The notes under the pieces: model-generated
What the model saw: only the letters and a program-made list of their open reading frames with translations
The model's database searches: none
Told to the model about the DNA's origin: nothing
Shown: positions 22,590-33,288 of the stretch, in pieces
Layout of the letters: every line of letters starts with the position of its first letter
Numbering within the stretch: position 1 is the stretch's first letter
Translations under genes and position numbers: made by a program
DNA from: Tolypocladium sp. Sup5 PDA-1
Lineage: Eukaryota; Ascomycota; Sordariomycetes; Hypocreales; Ophiocordycipitaceae
NCBI GenBank assembly: GCA_000750105.3
Contig: JPHH03000004.1
Span: 992,001 to 1,056,000, forward strand
Length of the DNA: 64,000 bases
Direction: 5' to 3'

Positions 22590-23932
22590 ATGGCCCCCGA
22601 TGCTGCCGGCTCAGCGACGCCGCCGCCGCCGACCGGCGTGCGAACGCCCCCGGCTCCTCGACTGGGCTTTCATGACAGCTGGGAACCTTATTCACCGCGC
22701 AAGTCGGCCAGGCTTTCTTCACAGCGCGCTGCCAACCGCACACCTTCACCTCGCGCATCACAACATCGCAAGCAACCCGCGTCCCCGCGCACCGCGAAAA
22801 AGGCCAACGCCCAAAGCAACGCCACCATGGTCTCGCCCCTGCCCTCGCCGCGCAAGAAGCCGTATCCTGCGTCTGAGTCCTCTCGTCAAGTTTCAGGAGC
22901 TCTGACCGCCGAGGGAACCGCCAGCGCTGCAGCTGCTCTAGGACTGAACCACGCGAAAACAGCGCAAAGGGCGCCTACCACGTCCATCTCGCGTGCCACC
23001 GGCATGCTTCCCACTCCCTCCAAGACGCCCCAGAAGCCGCCAAACGAGAAGACTGCCGCCAGCATCCAGTCGTTTGCCCGCAACCTCTTTGTGCCCGAGG
23101 AAGAAGAGGCCATGCCCAGCCCCCGAAAGCGCCGCGCCAAGAAGTACTCGGGCGTGACCATGGAGAGCTTCACCGCAGAGGAGCAGGAGGACCCCATCGA
23201 GATCTTTACCGACTCTCAAGACCGCGTCCCCAAGAAGGATCAGAGCGCGGAGAACCCATTCTACGGCGATGTGGCCGTGTCTGAGCCAAGCAAGCGCAAG
23301 GGCAAGCGCAGACTGGTCAACATTCCGGGCGAGGGTGCCCAGTCCATCGACGATGCCTCTCGACGCGATGATGGAATGGTCTACGTGTTGTGAGTCCTAT
23401 TATCAATTTCCTGTCCTTTTGATGTAATTTACTGACCATCTGTAGCCGTGGCAAGAAATTCTTCCGCAAGTTCTCGGAGAATGATGGCACTGAGCCAGAG
23501 GAGCAGGAGGCTTCTGCCGACGTCGAGCCCGAGCTCACTCACCCACTCACCCGATCCTCTGTCAAACCTCGACTGCTGTTCCCGACGAACAAACCAGACG
23601 AGGCCAACGACGACGACGAGGCCGTGACTGACGTGGAAGACATGTACATGGCAGATGAGGCTTCCATGCCACAGACGCCCATGAAGGCCCAATCCGCACC
23701 AGCAAAGACCCCAGAGGCGCCCAGGTTTGCACCCGTCTCGCCGCCCGACACCAAGCGGACGACGCGCTCTACGAACAGGCTGGCGAACGAGGGGACGCCG
23801 ATGAAGAGCTCGTCTGGGCGCAAGAGCCCATTCGACGCTTGGCCACGGACCAAGGAGCACAAGACCACATCAGCACCGAAACGGCAGGGCGAGACCCTCG
23901 CGGCGGGCAGCACTAAGCGAACTCGTTCCTAA
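22590..23932 (+). CDS. Unrecognised protein rich in CDK-type sites; candidate cell-cycle protein
   Basis: Exons 22590-23389 and 23446-23932 give 428 aa; the 56-nt intron (GTGAGT...CTGTAG) joins YVF/RGKKFFRKF in frame. I do not recognise a named family. The protein is largely disordered, basic and proline-rich, with many S/T-P sites, at least six of them full S/T-P-x-K (SPRK three times, TPMK twice, TPSK once). The most conserved-looking part spans the junction: IDDASRRDDGMVYVF then RGKKFFRKFSEND, followed by PRLLFPTNK, which could be a docking peptide or an RxxL-type destruction element. ENPFYGDV near residue 220 is another short motif. No membrane segments or signal peptide are present. The divergent promoter shared with DUO1 carries two MluI boxes. 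A nuclear, CDK-regulated role is inference from composition and context. Confidence 0.75.
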
Positions 23933-24574
23933 AGGGAGACTTGGCCTGGGAGCGATACTTTTTTTTCTGTCTACATGGCTTTGGAGGAACACTTTTTAGT
24001 AATGGTCTCGGCCGCGGCACGAGTCTGGCAGGCAGTTCTGTTGGGGTGTACGGTCCGGATCGACTTTGCACTTCTGGATGTGGATTTTCTTCGCTTTTTC
24101 TTCCTCTGTACCAGGAACTGGAAATGAAGTTGACTTGATCATGGCGTTGGGACGGATAGTGTGCCTAGGAGATACTCAGATTGAGGGCAAGGGAATCATA
24201 AGGTAGATGGCTTGACAAACAACACGTTTACTCTTGTACTGTGCTCTGAACGTGAGTTGCGACATGGCCAGGTGCAAGTGACGTGCGACTGTAGCCCGAG
24301 GCAGGACGCCCCGTTGTCGGCTGTTCGAAGTAGCCGTGTTGGGCTCAGTTGCCCCACGTTGCCCCTCGTTCTAAAATCTGGACCTACCTATTCTTACAAC
24401 TGCAACTCACCTGGTTTCATCCTCGGCTTCTTCTTCGCTGATAGAACAGTCGCTGCTGGGATCAATTAACCACCGAGCCCTCTATAGAGTCTGGTATTTT
24501 GTTTTGGGAGACTCCTTGAGCGTCGATCCTCCCAGTCAGCCCAGTTCCGATAGCGCTTGAGAGCCGCTTTCACC
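23933..24574. other. Intergenic, no gene seen
   Basis: 3' flank of the unknown gene and promoter of the SurE-TTL gene, same strand. Nothing else is recognised. Confidence 0.6.
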
Positions 24575-27111
24575 ATGCACATCCTCGTTACCAACGACGA
24601 TGGACCGCCATCGCCAGAGTCCTCTCCCTACGTCCACTCCCTGGTACAGCACCTTGAGAAAGCTGGGCACACCGTCTCTGTCTGCCTACCGCACACGCAG
24701 CGCTCATGGATCGGCAAGGCCCACATGATTGGGCAGACGCTGAAGCCGCTCTACTTCCGCCCGAGCGCAAACGTCCACGGCGACGACTCCGAGGGCACGA
24801 CGCATCACCGCCCCTCGCCGACCGGCGATGTCGACGAATGGGTCTTGATTGACGGCACGCCCGCGTCGTGTGTGCAGATCGGGCTGTATCACTTTTTCCA
24901 GAACAAGGGCCCCATTGACCTGGTGGTCAGCGGGCCGAACTACGGCAGGAACACGACGTCCTTGTTCGCCCTGAGCTCAGGGACTCTGGGCGGTGCCTTG
25001 GAGGCCGCTGTCTGCAGGAAGAAGTCCATCGCCTTGAGCTTTGCCTTCTTCACGCGCAACCACGACCCCGACATCATCGACGCGGCGTGCCGTCACAGCG
25101 TTAGAGTCGTTGAGGCCCTCTACAAACAATGGCCCACCGACGGCAGCGCGGACCTGTACAGCGTCAACGTCCCGCTAGTCGAAGGCGTGGAGGAGCACAA
25201 GACTCTGTGGACCGACATGCTGCAAAACTACTGGGGCGACGGTAGCACCTGCTTCCAGGAGATTGATGGCGAGGGCGGGGATGCGGCCGAGGAAGAAGCC
25301 CGCATCCGAGAAGGTCCCGGAGGAGAGACTGGCAGCAAGGAGGGCCCGAATGATCGCAAGACGGGACACACTCACAAGCACTTCAAGTGGGCTCCAAGGC
25401 TTACCGACGTGTTTGTGAGCGTGGACGAGTCTGAGCCTGGCAACGACGGGCGGACTGTGCGGGAAGGCAACACAAGGTACGATTTGCGACCCCCTGAAAT
25501 GACCAACCAACGCTGACGCTTTCTTTCAGTATCACGCCCATGAAGGCAAATTTTGCCCATGGCGAGGGTGCCTTTAGCAGGAAAGAGTTTGAGTTGTGAG
25601 TGATCCCTGTGCGTTTTTTTGGCGTCGAGTTTGGTTTTTGGGGCAGCTTGGACACTGGGGGTCAATGAGCATCGACAAAGTTGCATGTACGCTATGCATT
25701 GTTCAGCTTGGTCAATAGATCGTGTTCTTACCAACAGTATCGCAGTCCAACCCATTCAGTGGCGGGTATAACCTCCGCGCAGGACATGGCCATCCGGGCC
25801 AAGGAGGGCCGAAAAGGGCCTGCGTCGATACGGGCTATTGTTGCTTACGACGATCCCTACGTTCAACCCCTTGTTGTGTCTGCCTTGAAATCTCTTGTTC
25901 CCGAGGACAGGCTGGACCTTGTTCCCGAATTGCCGTCAGATGAAAGCCTCTCCGTCTCCGGAATGCTGCCAACGCCGGACTCCAAAGTCCTCCAGATCAT
26001 CCCGTACGAGTCCATCGACTTTGAGTTCGCCGCGTCGCACCCCCAGTCGTGCCTGATCAACAGCTACATGATCCGCAAAGCCCTGATACGCAAGCACTAC
26101 CTGTCCACAACGGTCGACCACTGGGTAGCCAAGAAGCCGACCTCGCCGCTGAAGCACCACGTCAAGCGTAGCGAGCCGTTCGAGGTAGACTACGCCGAGT
26201 TCCTCGACGACGCGCTCGTCGAGGCGTTTGACCTGCGCGAGAGCATGGACCGCAATGCGGACGTGGAAGCCGGCGACCGGGAGTGGTGGATCCTGAAGCC
26301 GGGGATGAGCGATCGGGGGCAGGGCATCAGGCTATTTAGCACGATGGAGGAGTTGCAGGGCATCTTTGACGGGTGGGAGGAGGAGCGTCCGGACAGTGAC
26401 GATGAGGAGGAGGAGGATGAGCAGGACCAGACTGCTGGGGGGAGGTCTGGGGAGGAGGATGGCGACTACATCACGACGTCTCATCTGCGTCACTTTGTCG
26501 CCCAGCCGTACATCCACCCGCCACTCCTCCTCGACGCCGACCCGCGCAAATTCCACATCCGCACCTACGTCCTCGCCACGGGCAGCCTCACCGTCCACGT
26601 CTACAAGCCCATGCTCGCCCTCTTCGCCGCAAAGCCCTACCTCCCGCCGTGGGAGCACTCCCCCGGCGACATCGACGCCTTCCTCACAAACACCTGTCTC
26701 CAGCAATCCGCCTCCGCCGACGCCACCACCAACAGCGTCCGGCGCTTCTGGTCCCTGCCGCTGCCCGCGGCCACGCTCGACGCCATATTCACCCAGATCT
26801 GCGCCGTCACGGGCGAGGCCTTCGAGGCCGCCGCGCGGGCCATGCCGGTGCACTTCCAGACGCTGCCGAACGCGTTCGAGGTGTTTGGCCTGGACTTTAT
26901 GGTCGACGCCGCGGGGGCGGCGTGGCTGCTCGAGGTGAATGCCTTTCCGGACTTTAAGCAGACGGGAGGGGACCTGCGGGAGATTGTCGAGGGCTTCTGG
27001 AGGGGTGTCGTGAGGGAGGGAGTGATGCCGTTCTTTGGGCTCGGGCAGGGCGATGCGGAGGGGGATGCGGATATGGTCAAGGTCAAGGATATTGATCTTG
27101 GGAGACGGTGA
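24575..27111 (+). CDS. PBY1: SurE phosphatase / tubulin-tyrosine-ligase-like fusion (Pby1 type)
   Basis: Exons 24575-25476, 25530-25595 and about 25746-27111 give about 777 aa, close to yeast Pby1 (about 750). The start ATG has ACC before it; an upstream in-frame ATG at 24557 is less likely. The N-terminal half is SurE: MHILVTNDDG metal site, VVSGPNYGRNTTSL, FKWAPRLTDVFVSV. The C-terminal half is a TTL-like ATP-grasp domain: LINSYMIRKALIRKHYLS, WWILKPGMSDRGQGIRLF, KFHIRTYVLATGSL, ending GLDFMVDAAGAAWLLEVNAF. An acidic loop (DSDDEEEEDEQDQ) interrupts the TTL part. Yeast Pby1 associates with P-bodies and the decapping enzyme. The third exon start is the weak point: acceptors at 25705, 25737 and 25745 are all possible, and the one at 25737 closes the frame. 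The SurE-TTL linker is therefore uncertain. Confidence 0.88.
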
Positions 27112-29857
27112 GATGGACTTGATGAACCCCAGCTGGGAATAGAATTATATTGACCCCGGAAAGACTGTAAAAGTCGAGATTTTGATCGGTGGTCACAGCT
27201 AATAGATCTCCTATATTTCTTCGAGCTTATACATACCTAACATACATGTGCTTCTACTTGGTCTATGGGTTTGTGGCCATCGATGACGGGACCGACTCCA
27301 GTTCATCTATTTGATATGCCGCGACCGGGGCTGACACCTTCGCCCTGCATAGGACGGAGCACCATCTCGTCCGCAGCAGCGCCTCGCAACAGCGCCCCCG
27401 CCAAGGGCGCCATCGCGATCGAAGCCAGACTCACCAGAATATTGGTCCGCAAGGGAGCACCCAGTGACCAAGCTGGGAGGCACACAAACATGGGCCACAC
27501 AAACATGGGCTCAGACGCCTGGCCAGGGCACAGGCTCCAGGATGTGGCGGTTCAGAACATCTCATGATATCTGGTGTCAGAGTGGCCGCAAACATCAACG
27601 CAGCCTCCGAGCTTCCCCCACGGCACCCACACCCGAGAGGCATCCCAAGAACCTAGTCCAGAGGTATCTGTACTCACCGATACATCCAACCAACACGGCC
27701 GTCTCACAGCCTCACAAATACGATCCCATGCCCAGTTGTAAGCGGCGGACGGTTCGCCAAGACATCCACTGTACGTCCTAACGGTGGCTTAGAAGCTGCA
27801 ATGCGATTGCATCGTGCGAGGTGACCCTCTCGAGGGGGAGTGCGCCGATACGATCTGACTGGCAGGACCGTTGTGATGTCTCGGTGGCATCTCAGAAACA
27901 CATGGTTCGGCACCATATCCGTCGACACGAACAGTCTCTGTCGCGGCAGGCTCGCCTGTCACACCGCAAGCCCCATTTGCGTAACCTGACAGTGGTTGGG
28001 AGATGACGGGTCGCGTATCCAGCGTCACATGTTGTGAGATGATCTCTGTGGAGATGGAGGTCTTGGTGGACGTATCGGGATGAAGGGAGCCAGTGAAGCT
28101 CCTAGCCGGCGTGGCTTAGTAGAAAGCATCGTCTGGGGACTCGGTACCCTGTGTTTGAGCTCTCACGCAGAGAGCTCGAGTTTCAAGTCGATATCCTGAT
28201 CCGTGCCATCCTCCAGAGGCGAGCAAGCGAGCACTGCCGCCCACCGACTCAAGCCCACGGTCATGCTCACGACAAAACATGCGGGCGCTCTCTCAGCAAG
28301 ACGCCAACATGCCGCCACTGGCCGGCGCGCAACGGCCGAGTCCCTGCAGATGAAAAGTCAGAGCGCATCAACCACCAATCCGGGTTTTGCCAAGACTTGC
28401 ACTGCCCTCCGCCCTCTTCGTAACCCCGTGCAGGTCGGCATCGTGGCAGTGATGGTCTCGCCAGGATGTCGGCGGTGGTCCAGAGTCGATCGCTACTGGA
28501 AGCGACTACGAGCCACTATCGCCGGACGATAACCTGATGTCCCTGGAGCACAGAACCTGCTCGTCGTGGTCAGGTCAACAGCTCAAGGGATGCCAACGAA
28601 TGGGATACTATTCGCAAGCGGCGCCGGTTTGTCATCATGACCTTCTGGATCTGATTGAGGCTGAGCTTAGACGTCGCCAAAAGCGGCAAGACGCTGACAA
28701 GATGGCTTGACCACCCGATAGCCTGGGAGGGCCCCTCAAATATACTTCAGAGAGCTGCCGGCGCGCGAGCGGATGCCGGAAGAGGTGATTCCGGTTCTGT
28801 GACGACAGCCGGTTGCCATCAACAAGCTCCGTGTCAGGCCGGGAAGAGGAAGAGAAGCAGTCGGCGACCCAATGGCGAAACTATTCCCCGACACCGGGTG
28901 GTATCGACCCACAGCCGCATGTCCCTGGACGAACCGCACTCGCGGCCGAGGACGAATGCGGAGCCGGCCGTCTCCCTCCCGGTTCGAGAAGTTCCTGCAT
29001 GGACGCGCTCGCGAAGATCCAGATGATATGCGACGATGGACTCGTTTCGAGTTGGGCTTCCCAGACACGACTGACTGATGTTTGCATTGCTCGTGGCTCG
29101 GGGCCAGCGATTGGTTGGCCTGGCGCTTGGCCCTCCACGTAGTATTCTCGAAGCAATAGTCGCTGCACGTGCACGGCTCGGCTAGGGAGCACGGTCGTGC
29201 ATGTTCCAGAGCGCCGTCAACGCTGGCTTGTCGACTTGTCTCTTTGACGGAATGAGGCAGTGCACCTTAGCTGCAGAGACAGACTTTGCTCCCCCTCATC
29301 AGCACTTTGTACGAAGGATCGGCTTTGAGGAATAACCCAATGGTCTAGGATGGACGGGATGTACATATTGGGCTGCTGCTGGTGCAATCTCAGCGGCCGG
29401 GCTGCTGTCGTCCGCGGATGCATCGAGGCCGGGACGCGGGATCGATATTGACATGATGATGAGGCGGGCAGATGCTTCATTCGTCCAAGGCTGGAGCAGT
29501 GGGCATCTGCTCAGCCTCGCTTCTCCCCATCAACTAACTGCAATCGCGGTTCGGTTGTGGCAAGCAGTGGTATGCAGTATGTAAAGACTCGGCGGTGCGG
29601 ACTTTTATCTGGCCAAGCTGGGCCAAGCTGGCATCTCCATGATCCATCGAGGTCCCATCGAGGTCCCATCAAGGTCTCCATCGAAGTGGGCGGTTGACAG
29701 GCAAGGTACGGATCAAGCTGCGGAGATGATTGGCGAGCGAGCAGGGGCCGCCGAAGACCCAGTCAGGTCGGCACACGTCGAGCGGCAACTGTCTGAGACG
29801 AAGAAGACTCGAAGCGACTGGAAAAGAAGGTTTAGCGCCAGGTGGTTGGATCTTGTC

Positions 29858-29883
29858 GATGCGACTGATGCGACTGATGCGAC
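29858..29883. repeat. Short tandem repeat, 9-bp unit
   Basis: Three copies (the last one base short) of GATGCGACT in the gene-poor region. Confidence 0.8.
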
Positions 29884-30636
29884 AGAGGCTCAGAGGCGAC
29901 TTGGCGACTCTGTTGAAACCTCCACAGCAGCCATCAGACACACGCGGACGAACCAGACGCGGTGGCTCTGCGCCTTGAGGAGGCGAGCCTGTTCTTGGGG
30001 CTCATCTCCCGGTGTGCTGGCTGCACCCTCGGCGTGTCCATTGTGGAAGAGAAAAAGGGTCGACGTGACTGGCTGGGCAGCTGTGGGTGTGGCGGGCCAT
30101 CAACAGCGCTATGCTCGGTTTAGCACAGTCAGCCGTAGCTTATTACTGTTAAGGTGTGTTGGGGGGTGCGGGATGCCTGGTACAGCGATGGAGCCCCCCG
30201 CAGACGGGTGCTGCTGGCAACGAGCCTGGCTGAATCTCATCAGCGCGGCACTGTCAAATTGATTTGATTATGACAGGCACGCACGACGGCACGCGCGACG
30301 GCACGCGCGAGCAACCCTGAAGCTTGTCGCTTTCATCTCCGAGAACCTGAGACGGCGACTTGGAATCGGGTTTACCTACGTCACGACTGGCGGCCTCCCG
30401 GATGGGGGACGATGCGATCCATGCTTCTGTCGGCCATGGCCCACGGCACCTGGCCACCATATCAACAGCGCCGCCAGCAGATTCGGTCCTAGGCACGAAT
30501 GTCTGTACCCAACCTAAGGTACCTACCTAGGTAAGGTGGTAGGCATACCGGTAGACTTGGAAGTGCAGTGCGTCCAGTATTAAAACCTGTCAGTGGCACG
30601 GCACCTCGCCAAAGGCTGTCCCTGAATCGCCTTCGT

Positions 30637-30671
30637 GTTCCACTGGTAATTCACGTTCCACTGGTAATTTC
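30637..30671. repeat. Short tandem repeat, 18-bp unit
   Basis: Two nearly identical copies of a unit beginning GTTCCACTGGTAATT, head to tail. Confidence 0.8.
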
Positions 30672-33288
30672 GAGGTTCCTGACAGGCGCACCGACAGGGA
30701 TGCACCAACAAAAGTCGCGCATTGAGCAGACGGAACTTCTCACTCGTAAGTCTGCTTGGCTGCTTGGCGGTGACCTTCCAAACAGAGAGTTGGCATGGTA
30801 CTGTGCAGGCACTGTGCGTTCGTGTAAGTCGGACTCGGCGCCCAGTCAGACTGGAAGTGTAAAAACGCCCACCAGGCCAACCCCACGCCACATGGATCTG
30901 ACAGATGCTGCGCCGTGTGGGTACCTTTGCAACGAGTCCATCACGAGTTTTACGCCGCGGCTGATATTACGGATACTGTTTTCTCTGCCTCGCGAGGCAG
31001 TCACTGTAGTTGGGGATGGCATGCTGCTGCGAATCCTGATTTTGGGACGCCTTGGCGCAGCCACGGCGCCTGGTCCATCAGCCACTGACGCCGTGACGTG
31101 ATACTACGGTACGTTCGTCTGAAGGCCATGTACGAAGTAATCTCGGTGAGAACTAGATAGTAGCGCGAAAATCTAGTATCCGGCAGTTGGAGCAAAAACT
31201 CCGATGATGTGTCTTGATTCTGCATTAGCCACAAGTCGATGGAGACCGTCGAGAACCTATTTGAATTTGCCATCACCCTCTTGTGACGCCTAGGTCAGCC
31301 TGCCAGTCCACCTGCTATCCCGGGGCAATTAATTCATATCTGATTCAAGGCGAACTGTTGGAACATGGAGTGTGAGGCTACTGGCATGTGAGTGCTGCAG
31401 GGTAGTTGATGTCGCCACAACGAATCGACTTTACCTCGTTTGTTTTCTTGTAACAAAGGTTCTGATAAATGCCTCTGCCTATTCAGGCTATTCAGGTGAT
31501 GCAGCAAGCAAGGCCATTATCTTTTCCTATCGTTTTGGGACACCTAGAGTCCAGGATCCTATGGATGGATCACAGTGTTCTTCGGTGTAAGCGGTACAAA
31601 GGGAAGCCGCCCTTTTGTCAAATCCGGCCAGTCAACGAAACCAGACACTTATACAATGGTTACCACGGGACGCAATCCATATCTGCTGGACGTGGGCCAC
31701 ATACGGATCATAGTGTTAAGTATCAATGATGACCAGCGAGGGCCGACATGCTGGCAGGCCTGACTTGCCATTGCCACACGGCACTCTACAGCATCCATGA
31801 AGGTGAGCGGTTCGGTGTGCTGTGGTTGACATCATGGCTCAACAATACCACTACAGCCTCACCAAGCCCAGCGCATCACCAGACAAGCTCAGCCTGGCGG
31901 CGACGAGGCGTCGCACATTGACTTTGACACGTGCTTCTTCGGGTGTCGTGCAACGCCAACCTTGGGGCGAAAGATCCAGGAGGGTGGGCAGTACACAGTG
32001 CCTGTAAGGCTGCTCCGTACCACGTCTTGTGAGACATTGGCAACAGCAAAAAGCCGTTGGGCGCGAGACAATCCCCATCATGCTCATGTTTCGTTTGGAA
32101 ACTTGATCTTCCAGCGCAGCAGGCTGGAGTTGCGGGTGTCGGGCAGCTCAGCCTCCTCCGTTGTGCGCAACTGGTTGCAAGTCGGTAGGTACGGAGTACG
32201 TACCTTGCGTACGACATCGCCACAAGAGGCCGCCGGGTACCGTACGCTCGACGCCTGGCGGATGGATCAGTCAGCTCACCACGACTCGATATGGCCACCT
32301 TGGTCACCTGTGGGCAGACAACACAAGGCAAAGGGCATTTTTAGGGGAGCCAAGAGTGAGGCGGAGGACGTATTCGTACAGTACGTGTGCATTGCTTGTT
32401 GTATCAATGCCGAATGCGTGGCAATCCAGACCATTGCTACAGGCATGTAAGCCAGCAGGCAATGGGGAATTGGCTCGCAGCCCAACCTTAACTTGAAAAG
32501 AAGATGACAGTAAGGGACGGACGTACGAGTAGGATTGACGCCGATGCTACATGGAGTGCGCCAGCGCGATCGACAGAGCCCAAGATTCAAAGTGCAAAGT
32601 ACTTCGTACCGCTGCCGCCAAAGTGGGTGATGCGGTACTTCGTAGTCCGTACATACAGCGACAAGACAACGCCTCCATCACGGCATCGTCAGACTCTGCC
32701 CTTGCGCACACTGCACCTGGGTCACACCAGGCTTGCCAGGGTCACCATCACCGCACGGCGGCAGGCCGTCCGTCTCGAAGGCGGCGATCTCCCACCAGGA
32801 GCCCTTGCCCCCTGACAGGCCCGCAGCCAACTAAAATACAGTGTTCCACCATGGCCCGGGGGGTGGTGATAGCCAGCCAACCAGCAGCTCCCCTATGGCG
32901 ACCGGGGCTGTGCACTGCCTCACTCCTTCCTGATGAGCCCATCCATCCAAACTTCAACCGGGAGGTGGTGCACTTCACAGTTCCTCTCCACATACAGGTC
33001 CTCGTCTGCTACTTGCAGATACCTTCTCTTCTTTGTTTCTTCGCCCTGGCCATGTCTCGCCGGTACTCATAGCCCAGTCCCGCGGCCAAGACCGGGCCTC
33101 TTTCCCTTGCCAAGTTCATCGTCGCTCCTTTTGCCCACCTCTATTAACTTGTCGCCCTCCCCCTTCGGCGGCTGCGAGCTTCCCATCGACTGCCTCAGCT
33201 GCGTCGTCACTCACTTGCCTCGGCACAGCCTCACCACTACTCCTCCCAATCCGCCTGCTGCCTCCTGCGAGGCGGCTGTGTGCCCGAG

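Larger units (their letters stand above)
27112..33288. other. 6-kb gene-poor region with short tandem repeats
   Basis: No ORF here has a recognisable domain or a splice chain; the longest (about 207 aa near 29639 and 177 aa near 30568) are compositionally odd. Several short tandem repeats are visible: an 11-mer near 29644-29675, a 9-mer at 29858-29883, a 12-mer near 30279-30311 and an 18-mer at 30637-30671. TACGGAGTA lies at 32190-32198. The last few hundred bases are probably the promoter and 5' UTR of the Ca2+-ATPase. Confidence 0.55.

Noticed and set aside
29639..30262. 207-codon plus-strand frame
   Set aside because: Begins in a tandem repeat (IEVPSRSPSK) and includes another (DATDATDATE); no domain.
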